Below are positions 1-7,968 of a DNA stretch of 64,000 nt, in pieces. The notes beneath the pieces were generated by a model. The model made no database searches, was not told where the DNA came from, and saw only the letters and a list, made by a program, of their open reading frames with translations. Each line of letters begins with the position of its first letter. The stretch's first letter is position 1. Both the position numbers and the translations under genes were made by a program. Source of the stretch: Saccharopolyspora_D taberi (GTDB taxonomy: Bacteria > Actinomycetota > Actinomycetes > Mycobacteriales > Pseudonocardiaceae); the NCBI RefSeq assembly GCF_039534165.1, contig NZ_BAAAUX010000019.1:553218-617217 (forward strand). The letters are read 5' to 3'.

Positions 1-299
1 ACTGGGAAAACGCCAATCTACACTACTCCGTTCCGTAAATGGTGAACTGTCGTCGCGCAACCCCGTTGACCTAGAATTCATCCGTCGCCCCGCGAACAGT
101 CGACCGCGCTGCGGCAAACGCGCACGGAACGCGACGGAACGGTTTCACTTCGCTGTGTCAATCGACACAGTGCATTGGACCTCCTGCTGTTACAGGCTGG
201 TCAGACCCGTTAAGTTGGGCCCTTGGACCCGCCGTCCTCGGAAACGAGGTGGAGCTGAGATGTCGGTGAACAGGTCGTGAACAAGCTCGATGGAGCGGC
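1..299. other. Upstream region of the GGDEF/EAL gene, no gene seen
   Basis: No convincing coding frame is seen. There is a perfect 7-bp inverted repeat (CTGTGTC at 153-159, GACACAG at 164-170, 4-base spacer), a possible operator. Two GGAAC words (126-130 and 136-140) resemble ECF sigma -35 boxes, and TAGAAT at 72-77 resembles a -10. None is paired convincingly with a partner element, so the promoter of the following gene is not assigned. Confidence 0.35.
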
Positions 300-2042
300 A
301 TGAGTGCGGGCAACATCGACTTCGTGCTTGCGCTGGTGGACGAAGTGCGCTTCGCGTTCCAGCCGTTGATCAACGTGAAGACCGGTGCCATCGTGGCGGT
401 GGAAGCGCTCGCCAGGCCAACCGGTGCGCATGTGCACGACCTCTTCCGGGAGGCCGCGCGCCAGCGAAAGCTCACCGAGCTGGACGTCCAGCTCGCGGTC
501 GCGGCCCTGAACTCCGCATCCGAACACGAGACCCTGCTCCCGCTGCACATCAACATCTTCGGCGGGACAGTGACCCACGACCTCGCCCGGCTCGACCTGC
601 TGCGGGAGACCCTGCACCGCATCGGCAGGCGCGAGCAGGAGGTGACCCTGGAGATCGGGCCGCCGTTCGCCCGGCTGGAACCGGCCGACCTCATCGCCGG
701 GGCGGAGAAGCTCCGGGCCGACGGCTACCAGATCGCCCTCGACGGCGTGGGCGAGGGCGACGTCCCGCTCACGCTGATCGCCGACATGCAGCCCAACGTC
801 GTCAAGCTCGACCGCGCCGTGGTCGACGGCCTGCCCGACGTCCCCGGCCGCGTGGCGGTGCTCGAAGCCGCCCGGCACCTGTGCAGCTCGACGGACGCGC
901 TGCTGGTCGCCGAGGGCGTCGAGAACGAGCGGCAGCTGACCGCGCTGCGCCGCAACGGCATCCGCCTGGTGCAGGGCAACCTGCTCGCGCCCGCCGCCCG
1001 GCGGCCACCGACCGTGCTGACCGTTCCCGGGCTGGCAGGCGAGGTCACCGATCCGCACGGGCCGTCGGTCTCCACGCTGGCCGCCGGACCGCGGGTCACC
1101 GAGTTCCTCTCCCCCGCCACGACCCTGCCCACCGACGTCACCGCCGACAAGGTGCGCCAGGTGCTGGCCGACCACCCCGAGATCAGCGGCGTGGTGCTGG
1201 TCGACGCGCAGAACCATCCGAAGTGGACGATCGAGCGCAACCGCTTCCTGCTCGCGGTGACCGGCCCCTACGGCCACGCCCTGCACGCCAAGCGCCCCGC
1301 GTCGCGGCTGGCCGACGAGCCCCGGGTGGTCACCACCGCCACGACGGCGATGGAGGCGCTGAGCCTGATCACCGGGTCCGACCAGTACCGGATGTACGAC
1401 GACGCGATCGTGGTCGACGAGTCGGGCCGCTGCCTGGGCGCGGTCCGCGCGGGTCACCTGATCCGCGGCATGGCGGACCTGAAGGTCGAGGAGGCCGCCG
1501 CGCTGAACCCGCTGACGCGGCTGCCGGGCAGCGACGCCATAGCGCGCGACGTCGCCCGCCGGATCTCGGCAGGCGAGGTGTTCGCGGTGAGCTGGCTGGA
1601 CGTGGACGCCTTCAAGACGGTCAACGACACCGCCGGGTTCTCGGCGGGCGACGACCTGATCCGTTCCATCGGCCGCAGCCTGACCGACGCCGCGGCCTCG
1701 TTGCGCTCGGTCCAGGTCGGCCACGTCGGCGGCGACGACTTCCTGCTGGTCTCCGACCTCGACGACCTGGTGCCGCTGTCGGAGATGCTGCTCGACCCGC
1801 CGCGCGCCGCGGGCGGGGTCGAGGTCAGCCTGTCGCTGGCGACCTTCGTGTGCACCCAGAGCGTGATCTCCAGCTACGACGAGGTGTCGCAGCAGCTCGC
1901 CCCGCTCAAGCGGCACGCCAAGTCGCTGCGCGGATCGAGCTGGGTGATGTCGCGCCCGGGCTCGGATCGCATCGACGTGTTGCGCGGCCAGGTCGAGCCG
2001 CCGCCCGAATTCCCTTCGCACGACCCGGAAAGCCACGGCTAG
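300..2042 (+). CDS. EAL - CBS-like - GGDEF cyclic-di-GMP protein
   Basis: A 580-residue cytosolic protein with an N-terminal EAL domain (about 1-235), a middle CBS-pair-like segment (about 245-400) and a C-terminal GGDEF domain (about 410-570). EAL sits at residues 35-37 and the later Lys (VVKLD), AEGVE and QGN motifs are present. However the usual DDFG metal motif reads DGVG near residue 148, so phosphodiesterase activity may be reduced. The cyclase signature is GGDDF (477-481), with the DxDxFKxxND metal motif intact and no RxxD inhibitory site at the usual place. It probably makes, senses or degrades c-di-GMP. ATG at 300 follows GGAG with 6-base spacing. No transmembrane segment is seen. 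The downstream 21-bp array begins 15 bases after the stop. Confidence 0.9.
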   Translation: MSAGNIDFVLALVDEVRFAFQPLINVKTGAIVAVEALARPTGAHVHDLFREAARQRKLTELDVQLAVAALNSASEHETLLPLHINIFGGTVTHDLARLDLLRETLHRIGRREQEVTLEIGPPFARLEPADLIAGAEKLRADGYQIALDGVGEGDVPLTLIADMQPNVVKLDRAVVDGLPDVPGRVAVLEAARHLCSSTDALLVAEGVENERQLTALRRNGIRLVQGNLLAPAARRPPTVLTVPGLAGEVTDPHGPSVSTLAAGPRVTEFLSPATTLPTDVTADKVRQVLADHPEISGVVLVDAQNHPKWTIERNRFLLAVTGPYGHALHAKRPASRLADEPRVVTTATTAMEALSLITGSDQYRMYDDAIVVDESGRCLGAVRAGHLIRGMADLKVEEAAALNPLTRLPGSDAIARDVARRISAGEVFAVSWLDVDAFKTVNDTAGFSAGDDLIRSIGRSLTDAAASLRSVQVGHVGGDDFLLVSDLDDLVPLSEMLLDPPRAAGGVEVSLSLATFVCTQSVISSYDEVSQQLAPLKRHAKSLRGSSWVMSRPGSDRIDVLRGQVEPPPEFPSHDPESHG

Positions 2043-2056
2043 CCGGGCTCCCCAGC

Positions 2057-2245
2057 GGGTCGACCGCGGGTGCCACCGAGTCCACCGCGGACATGACATG
2101 GTCCACTGTGGACGAAATCGAGTCCGCCGTGGACGCGACCGAGCCAGTCGCGGATGCGGCCGATTCAGTCGCGGATGCGGCCGATTCAGTCGTGGACGCG
2201 ACCGAGCCAGTCGCGAGCACCAAGACGTCCACTGTGGATGAAAAT
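2057..2245. repeat. Nine degenerate 21-bp tandem repeats
   Basis: Nine contiguous 21-bp units start at 2057, 2078, 2099, 2120, 2141, 2162, 2183, 2204 and 2225. Units 2, 3, 4 and 9 centre on palindromic cores of the type GTCCACTGTGGAC; units 5-8 keep mainly the right half (GCGGAT or GTGGAC). The period is two helical turns, so all cores face the same side of the DNA. The array also reads as a seven-residue repeat (ESAVDAT, EPVADAA, DSVADAA) in one plus frame, different from the gene upstream, and as Ser/Ala/Thr-rich repeats on the minus strand. It is therefore either a regulatory array or a small repetitive coding sequence. The rest of the gap (2246-2384) shows only the leader of the next gene. 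Confidence 0.8.
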
Positions 2246-2384
2246 TCGCCATCTGCCTCATACCTACGATGATCCCGGATTCGAACTGACGTTCGCCATA
2301 GCTGGATCCGGTGAACCCGCGATCACTCGTCTTCCGCATTGCTCCCGCCCGAGGCCGCCTCATAGGTTGAGGAGGTTCGCCCCT

Positions 2385-4811
2385 ATGACAACGTTGTCCA
2401 CGGGAGCAGCCATGCCACGACGTCCGCGCCGCGTCTTCATCACCGCCTTGGCCGCGCTCACCTCGCTGGTCGCCGCGGGCGCTCCGGCCGTCGCGCAGCC
2501 CGCCGACCCGGTCGAGGCGGTGAACACCTTCACCGGCACCCAGGACGAGGGCAACACCTTCCCCGGCGCGTCAGCGCCCTTCGGAATGACGCAGGTCAGC
2601 CCGATCGGAACGCACTACGCGGGCTGGCAGTACCCCGACGAGCGGATCCGGGGCTTCGGCCACTTCTTCCTGTCCGGGGCGGGGTGCTGGGAACAGGGCG
2701 GGCTGATCTCGACCCTGCCGACCACCGGATCGATCGGCCCGGGCCAGGGCAACGACTTCGACACCACGCAGCCCGCCGAGTTCGACCACAACAACTACGC
2801 CGCCGCCTACACCCACGACGGCGAGGTCGGCGACGCCGGCTACTACCGGACCCGGCTCACCGACTACGACGGCATCGACGTCGAAGCGACCGCCAGCACC
2901 AGGGCGGGCGTGGAGCGCTACACGTTCGACGGTGCCGCGCCCGGCAACGTCTTCGTCAACGTCGGGCAGGCCAACGCCAGGAACCGGGTCACCGGCAGCG
3001 GGGTCGAGGTCGTCGACGACCACACCGTGCGGGGTTGGGTGCGCAGCATCGGCTTCTGCGGCGGACGGGAGTACACCGTCTGGTTCACGACCAGGTTCGA
3101 CCGCCCGATCAGCTCTTTCGGCACCTGGCAGCCCGACGGCGGGCAGGCCGGGCGCCCCGCGGTCTCCGGTGGCGAAGGGCTGCGCGGGGCGTGGCTTTCC
3201 TTCGGGGAGCGGCAGGTCACGGCGACGACGTCGATCTCGCACGTCGACCAGGCGGGCGCGGACGCCAACCTCGCGGCCGAGGGAACCGACCGGGGCCGCC
3301 TCCTCGGCTTCGACGACATCCGCGAACGGACGCAGGACGTGTGGCGCCGCGAGCTCGGCCGCATCCGCGTGTCCGGCGGAAGTGCCGACGACCAGGCGGT
3401 TTTCGCGACCTCCCTGTACCACGTGCTGCTCCAGCCGCTGACCGCGAGCGACGCGGACGGCCGGTACCGCGGCTTCGACGAGCGGATCCACGTCGCCGAC
3501 GGCTGGACCTACCACCAGTTCTTCTCGTTGTGGGACACCTACCGCACCCAGAACCAGTTGCTGGCGCTGCTCGTTCCCGGACGGGCGCGGGACATCGCGC
3601 GGTCGGTGCTCACCATCGACGAGCAGGGCGGCTGGCTGCCGCGCTGGGCGTACGCCAACTACGAGACCAACACGATGACCGGTGATCCGGTGACCCCGTT
3701 CCTGGTCGACCTGTGGCGTTTCGGAGCGCTGCGAGGGCTTGAGGAGCAGGCGTACCGGGCGCTGCGGCGCAACGCGGACGAAGTCCCTCCCGCGGAGTCG
3801 CAGTACGAGGGGCGCGCGGGCAACGAGTCCTACCTGTCGCAGGGATTCGTCCAGTACGACACGGATTTCCCGAAGAAGGGCCAGGACGTCGACCCGCACC
3901 ACGGCGGCTCGGCGACGATGGAGTACGCGCTGGCCGACTGCTCGCTGTCCATCATGGCCGGTGCGCTCGGGCGGCAGGCCGACGCCGCGGAGCTGGCCGA
4001 ACGCGGCCGGTCCTGGCGCAACGTCTGGGATCCTGCCGTCCACGACCCCGAACGCGGCTTCACCGGGTTCCCCCGTCCCCGCGTGCAGGACGGTTCCTGG
4101 GTCGAGCCCTACGAACCGGTGTCCGACGCCGGGTTCCACGAAGGCACCGCGTGGCAGTACCAATGGCTGACCCAGCAGGACGTGCCCGGGCTCGTCGACG
4201 CCGTGGGCGGTGCCGAGCAGGCGGGCAAGCGGCTGGACACCTTCTTCGCCTACGACAAGCTGCTGGTCGATCCCGCGCGCACGGCCCGCGAGGACTGGGT
4301 CATCGACCCGTACGACTACTACGGCGAATTCCGCTACAACCCCAACAACGAGCCCGACCTGCACTCGCCGTGGATGTACTCGCTGATCGGGCAGCCCGCC
4401 AAGACCTCGGCCGTCGCGCGGGCCCAGCAGACGCTGTTCACCAACGCACCGGACGGCGTGACCGGCAACGACGACCTCGGCACGATGTCGGCGTGGTACG
4501 TCTTCAGCGCGCTCGGCCTGTACCCGGCGGTGCCGGGGACCGGTCAGTTCGTGCTCAACGCTCCGCGGTTCGAACGGGCGGTGGTGGAGCTTCCGGGCGG
4601 GAAGCCGCTGACCATCACCGCTCGTGGTGCCGACCCACGCAAGCTCCAGTACATCGACCAGGTGCAGGTCTCTGGCGGTCCGCACGAGCAGGTGTGGGTC
4701 GGGCTGGAGCAGCTGCGCGGCGGGTCGATCGACCACTCGTTGTCGGACCGGCCGTCCGACTGGGGCACCGGTCCCGGCTCCGCGCCGGAATCGCCCTGCG
4801 CCAAGCGCTAA
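2385..4811 (+). CDS. Secreted GH92 family alpha-mannosidase
   Basis: An 808-residue exported glycosidase. A basic n-region (RRPRR) and a hydrophobic stretch ending near AVAQPA form a signal peptide of roughly 40 residues, followed by the GH92 N-terminal beta-domain (VNTFTGTQDEGNTFPGASAP). The C-terminal (alpha/alpha)6 domain carries the family hallmarks GFHEGTAWQYQW, NEPDLHSPW and GTMSAWYVFSALGLYP. GH92 enzymes are calcium-dependent exo-alpha-mannosidases, mostly alpha-1,2. ATG 2385 is preceded by GAGGAGG (2369-2375); ATG 2412, also with a GGGA, is an alternative and would give a more compact signal peptide. The gene is not visibly in an operon. It may process mannan or mannosylated glycans; linkage specificity is not readable. 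Confidence 0.9.
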   Translation: MTTLSTGAAMPRRPRRVFITALAALTSLVAAGAPAVAQPADPVEAVNTFTGTQDEGNTFPGASAPFGMTQVSPIGTHYAGWQYPDERIRGFGHFFLSGAGCWEQGGLISTLPTTGSIGPGQGNDFDTTQPAEFDHNNYAAAYTHDGEVGDAGYYRTRLTDYDGIDVEATASTRAGVERYTFDGAAPGNVFVNVGQANARNRVTGSGVEVVDDHTVRGWVRSIGFCGGREYTVWFTTRFDRPISSFGTWQPDGGQAGRPAVSGGEGLRGAWLSFGERQVTATTSISHVDQAGADANLAAEGTDRGRLLGFDDIRERTQDVWRRELGRIRVSGGSADDQAVFATSLYHVLLQPLTASDADGRYRGFDERIHVADGWTYHQFFSLWDTYRTQNQLLALLVPGRARDIARSVLTIDEQGGWLPRWAYANYETNTMTGDPVTPFLVDLWRFGALRGLEEQAYRALRRNADEVPPAESQYEGRAGNESYLSQGFVQYDTDFPKKGQDVDPHHGGSATMEYALADCSLSIMAGALGRQADAAELAERGRSWRNVWDPAVHDPERGFTGFPRPRVQDGSWVEPYEPVSDAGFHEGTAWQYQWLTQQDVPGLVDAVGGAEQAGKRLDTFFAYDKLLVDPARTAREDWVIDPYDYYGEFRYNPNNEPDLHSPWMYSLIGQPAKTSAVARAQQTLFTNAPDGVTGNDDLGTMSAWYVFSALGLYPAVPGTGQFVLNAPRFERAVVELPGGKPLTITARGADPRKLQYIDQVQVSGGPHEQVWVGLEQLRGGSIDHSLSDRPSDWGTGPGSAPESPCAKR
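2387..2398. promoter_or_regulatory. Perfect 12-bp palindrome at the GH92 start
   Basis: GACAACGTTGTC is a perfect palindrome with a central AACGTT, resembling LacI-family operators that control sugar genes. It overlaps the first codons if translation begins at 2385, but lies just upstream of the start if 2412 is used. No LacI regulator gene is in the window. Confidence 0.35.
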
Positions 4812-4847
4812 CGTGCGGGGTGGAGCCGAACCGCATAAGGAGCCGGA

Positions 4848-5675
4848 ATGTCCCGAGTGGGAGTCGTGTCCACCCTGCGCCGCTATCCGGTCAAATCGAT
4901 GCTCGGGGAAACCGTGCAGTCGTGCGAGATCACCGCGCGGGGCGTTGTGGGCGACCGCAGGTACGCGCTGCTCGACGTGGAGTCCGGGCGGGTGGTCAGT
5001 GCCAAGAACCCGCGGCTGTGGCGCGGCATGCCGACCATCCGCGCTCGTACGGGCGAATCCGTCACCATGACGCTGCCCGACGCGACCGTGTCCGCCGCCG
5101 ACTCCGCCGAAACCGAAGCGGTGCTCAGCAGCTACCTCGGCAGGAAGGTCGCGCTGATCGACCGCAGGCCCGGCGGCGCCATCCTCGAACGGTCCGACCC
5201 CGACGAGGTGCTGGACAAGGGGCTGGACGCGCGGGTGGCGGTCGCCGAGAACGAGTTCGGGGCCGCCGTTCCACCGGAGACCCTGGTCGACTTCGCCCCG
5301 GTGCACCTGATCACCACCGCCACCCTGGCCGCGATCGACGAGCACGCGACCGCTCCCGTCGACCCGATCCGGTACCGGCCCAACATCATAATCGACACGC
5401 CCGAGCTGACCGGCTTCGCCGAGAACGACTGGGGCGAGCGGCTGGTGCGGATCGGTGCCGAAGTCGTGCTGCGCGTGCTGATCCCGACGCCGAGGTGCGC
5501 GATTCCGACGCTGGCGCACGGCGATCTCCCGGTCAACCGCGAGGCGCTGCGCATCCCTGCCCAGCACAACCGGATGAACGTCGCCGGCTCCGGGCCGTCC
5601 GCGGTCGCGGGCGTCTACGCCGAGGTGGTCCAGCCGGGCCGGATCCGCGCCTCGGACCCCGTCGAACTCGGCTGA
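4848..5675 (+). CDS. MOSC domain protein
   Basis: 275 residues: an N-terminal MOSC beta-barrel domain (about 5-110; RRYPVKSMLGE, GVVGDRRYALLD) followed by a MOSC domain (about 115-270). RCAIPTLAHGDLP contains the single Cys expected to bind persulfide or the molybdenum cofactor in this fold. Relatives include the mARC and YcbX amidoxime- or hydroxylamine-reducing molybdoenzymes, but the substrate here is unknown. ATG 4848 has AAGGAG nine bases upstream. It starts 36 bases after the GH92 stop and is followed by a strong hairpin. It faces the suf operon. Confidence 0.85.
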   Translation: MSRVGVVSTLRRYPVKSMLGETVQSCEITARGVVGDRRYALLDVESGRVVSAKNPRLWRGMPTIRARTGESVTMTLPDATVSAADSAETEAVLSSYLGRKVALIDRRPGGAILERSDPDEVLDKGLDARVAVAENEFGAAVPPETLVDFAPVHLITTATLAAIDEHATAPVDPIRYRPNIIIDTPELTGFAENDWGERLVRIGAEVVLRVLIPTPRCAIPTLAHGDLPVNREALRIPAQHNRMNVAGSGPSAVAGVYAEVVQPGRIRASDPVELG

Positions 5676-5684
5676 GACAACAGC

Positions 5685-5718
5685 GAGGGGCGCTCCCCCA
5701 CTCGGGAGAGCGCCCCTC
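5685..5718. terminator. Bidirectional hairpin between MOSC and sufT
   Basis: Perfect 11-bp arms (GAGGGGCGCTC at 5685-5695 and GAGCGCCCCTC at 5708-5718) around a 12-base loop, in the 57-bp gap between two convergent genes. There is no long U-tract, as is usual in high-GC actinobacteria. Confidence 0.8.
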
Positions 5719-5732
5719 GAAAACTGCTCGGA

Positions 5733-6134
5733 TCAGACCGTGAAGCCGAGCGCTCGCAGCTGCTCGCGCCCCTCCTCGGTGATCTTCTCCGGACCCCACG
5801 GCGGCATCCACACCCAGTTGATGCGGAAGTCGCTGACCAGGCCACCACCGGGTCCGGTGGTCAGCGCCGCGCGGGCCTGCTCCTCGATGACGTCGGTCAG
5901 CGGGCAGGCCGCCGAGGTCAGCGTCATGTCCACGGTCGCGGAGTTGTCCTGCTCGACGCGGACGTCGTAGACCAGGCCGAGGTCGACGACGTTGATGCCG
6001 AGCTCGGGGTCGACCACGTCGCGCAGGGCCTCCTCGACGTCCTCGATCGCGGCGAGATCGGCCTTCGGCGCCGGCGGCTCCGGCATGCCCTCAACACCGC
6101 GCTGGACGTCCTGGACCTGGGTCTCGTCGCTCAT
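5733..6134 (-). CDS. sufT: SufT/MIP18-type iron-sulfur assembly protein (DUF59)
   Basis: 133 residues, a MIP18/DUF59 domain protein (Rv1466-like) at the end of the SUF operon. The conserved core DVVDPELGINVVDLGLVYDV and the single Cys in LTSAACPLTD are present, and the C-terminus ends in PPWGPEKITEEG, typical of this subfamily. These proteins help maturation of Fe-S clusters on target enzymes. ATG 6134 has AGGAGG at 6138-6143. Its start codon overlaps (ATGA) the stop of a 24-codon micro-ORF that separates it from sufU. Confidence 0.9.
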   Translation of the reverse strand: MSDETQVQDVQRGVEGMPEPPAPKADLAAIEDVEEALRDVVDPELGINVVDLGLVYDVRVEQDNSATVDMTLTSAACPLTDVIEEQARAALTTGPGGGLVSDFRINWVWMPPWGPEKITEEGREQLRALGFTV

Positions 6135-6216
6135 GATGCCTCCTGTGTTCTGCGGGTCACTCGCACCCGGTCGGCACCACGAGCGGGGAAAGCACGGTCG
6201 CTCACGATGCCTCCTG
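6127..6216. repeat. 19-bp direct repeat at the sufU/sufT junction
   Basis: The words at 6127-6145 and 6198-6216 match at 18 of 19 bases, 71 bp apart. Each contains a Shine-Dalgarno, the codons for QEAS, a stop and an overlapping start, so the duplication copied a complete translational-coupling junction. Confidence 0.75.
6131..6205 (-). CDS. Candidate 24-residue coupling ORF between sufU and sufT
   Basis: GTG at 6205 overlaps the sufU stop as GTGA, and the TGA at 6131-6133 overlaps the sufT ATG as ATGA. An AGGAGG lies just before the GTG. The encoded peptide starts VSD and ends QEAS, very Arg-rich in the middle. It seems to have arisen by a tandem duplication of the sufU/sufT junction (19-bp copies at 6127-6145 and 6198-6216). 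It may only keep ribosomes moving from sufU to sufT; no function is assigned to the peptide. Confidence 0.4.
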   Translation of the reverse strand: MSDRAFPARGADRVRVTRRTQEAS

Positions 6217-6660
6217 CGCGTCGACACGGGAAACGGCGTCCTTGAAAGCCATCCAGCCCAGCAGCGCGCACTTCACGCGGGCCGGGTACTTGGCCACTCC
6301 GGCGAAGGCAACGCCGTCCTCGAGGACGTCCTCGTCGGGCTCGACCTGCCCCCGCCCCTGCATCAGCTCGCCGAACGCGGCCTGCGTCTCGAACGCCTCC
6401 CCGACGGTGCGGCCCACGACCAGATCGGTCAGCACCGACACCGAAGCCTGGCTGATCGAGCAGCCCTGGCCCTCGTAGGAGACGTCCTCCACGACCGCGT
6501 CCGGCCCCTCGCCTGCCAGCCGGACCCGCAGCGTCACCTCGTCGCCGCAGGTCGGGTTGACCTGGAAGGACTCCGCGTCGAACGGCTCGCGTAGCCCGTG
6601 CCGATGCGGTTTCCGGTAGTGGTCCAGGATGATCTCCTGGTACATCTGCTCCAGCTGCAT
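6202..6660 (-). CDS. sufU: SufU-type iron-sulfur cluster assembly sulfurtransferase
   Basis: 152 residues, the SufU/IscU-like fold. Three conserved cysteines are visible: NPTCGDEV, GQGCSIS and VKCALLGW, with the Asp after TCG also conserved; in this family they bind zinc and accept persulfide from SufS. It lies 9 bases after sufS in the sufR-B-D-C-S-U-T operon, so it should be the direct partner of SufS. ATG 6660 begins MQLEQMYQEIILDHYRKP, the normal family N-terminus. The gene ends in the duplicated QEAS-stop junction. Confidence 0.95.
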   Translation of the reverse strand: MQLEQMYQEIILDHYRKPHRHGLREPFDAESFQVNPTCGDEVTLRVRLAGEGPDAVVEDVSYEGQGCSISQASVSVLTDLVVGRTVGEAFETQAAFGELMQGRGQVEPDEDVLEDGVAFAGVAKYPARVKCALLGWMAFKDAVSRVDAQEAS

Positions 6661-6669
6661 AGCGCCCCT

Positions 6670-7968
6670 CTACGCCACACCGAAGAAGCGCTGCGATTCG
6701 CGCACCGCACCAACCAGCGCCTTGACCTCGTCGAGCTCGTTGTAGAGGTAGAAGCTCGCGCGGACGGTGGCCGGAACCCCCATCACGCGGTGCAGCGGCC
6801 AGGCGCAGTGGTGTCCGACGCGGACCTCTACGCCCTCGTTGTCCAGCACCTGGCCGACGTCGTGCGGGTGCACTCCGTCGACCACGAACGACACTGTACC
6901 CCCGCGGCTCTCGGTGCTTTCCGGCCCGATGATCCGCACGCCCTCGATCGCCGACAGCTCGTGCAGCGCGAGCTCGGTGAGCCGCCGCTCGTGCTCGGCG
7001 ATCCGCTCGACGCCCACCACCGACAGGTAGTCGACGGCCGCGCCGAGGCCGATGACCTGCGAGGTCATCGGCACCCCGGCCTCGAACCGCTGCGGCGGCT
7101 CGGCGTAGGTGGAGTGGTCGATGTGCACCATCTCGATCATCGACCCGCCGGTGATGAACGGCGGCATCGCGGCCAGCAGCTCGCGGCGGCCGTAGAGCAC
7201 GCCGACCCCGGACGGGCCGAGCATCTTGTGGCCGGAGAAGACCGCGAAGTCCACCTCCAGCGAGCCGAAGTCGACCGGCTTGTGCGGCACCGACTGGCAG
7301 GCGTCGAGCACGGTCAGCGCGCCGACCTGCTTGGCCCGCGTCACCAGCGGCTCGACCGGGTTGACCGTGCCCAGCACGTTGGACTGGTGGGCGAAGGCGA
7401 CGACCTTGGTCCGCTCGGTGATCACACCGTCCACGTCGGACAGGTCGAGCCTGCCCTCCGGGGTGACGCCGAACCAGCGCAGCGTGGCCCCGGTGCGCCT
7501 GCACAGCTCCTGCCACGGCACGAGGTTGGCGTGGTGCTCCATCTCGGTCACCACGATCTCGTCGCCCGGCCCGAGGCGGAAGCGCTCGGCCTCCGCCCCG
7601 GACGTGGCGGCGTTGCTCATCGCGTAGGCGACCAGGTTGACGCCCTCGGTGGCGTTCTTGGTGAACACCACCTCGTCGGCGCCGACCCCGATGAAGCGCG
7701 CGATCTTCTCGCGGGCGCCCTCGTACGCGTCCGTAGCCTCCTCAGAGAGCTGGTGCGCACCGCGGTGCACCGCAGCGTTGGAGGACTCCAGGAAGGAGCG
7801 CTCCGCGTCGAGCACCTGGCGGGGGCGCTGCGAGGTCGCCCCGGAGTCCAGGTACACCAGCGGTCGGTCGTCCCGGACGGTGCGGCTCAGGATCGGGAAG
7901 TCCGAACGGATCGCCGCGACGTCCAGGGGTGTGCTCGCACCCGAGGTACGAGGAGGCTGAACGGTCAT
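6670..7968 (-). CDS. sufS: SufS cysteine desulfurase
   Basis: 432 residues, group II PLP-dependent cysteine desulfurase, which takes sulfur from cysteine and passes it to SufU. The PLP lysine is in FSGHKMLGPSGVG and the active-site cysteine in VRVGHHCAWPLH. The N-terminal DFPILSRTV and DSGATSQRP motifs are family features. ATG 7968 overlaps the sufC stop by four bases (ATGA), which indicates translational coupling. Length is normal. Confidence 0.97.
   Translation of the reverse strand: MTVQPPRTSGASTPLDVAAIRSDFPILSRTVRDDRPLVYLDSGATSQRPRQVLDAERSFLESSNAAVHRGAHQLSEEATDAYEGAREKIARFIGVGADEVVFTKNATEGVNLVAYAMSNAATSGAEAERFRLGPGDEIVVTEMEHHANLVPWQELCRRTGATLRWFGVTPEGRLDLSDVDGVITERTKVVAFAHQSNVLGTVNPVEPLVTRAKQVGALTVLDACQSVPHKPVDFGSLEVDFAVFSGHKMLGPSGVGVLYGRRELLAAMPPFITGGSMIEMVHIDHSTYAEPPQRFEAGVPMTSQVIGLGAAVDYLSVVGVERIAEHERRLTELALHELSAIEGVRIIGPESTESRGGTVSFVVDGVHPHDVGQVLDNEGVEVRVGHHCAWPLHRVMGVPATVRASFYLYNELDEVKALVGAVRESQRFFGVA

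Noticed and set aside
64..77. TTGACC next to TAGAAT as a promoter
   Set aside because: The two boxes almost touch, so they cannot act together as -35 and -10.
2571..5567. Very long minus-strand open frame opposite the GH92 and MOSC genes
   Set aside because: Shadow of two genes with clear domains; its own translation is low-complexity and matches no family.
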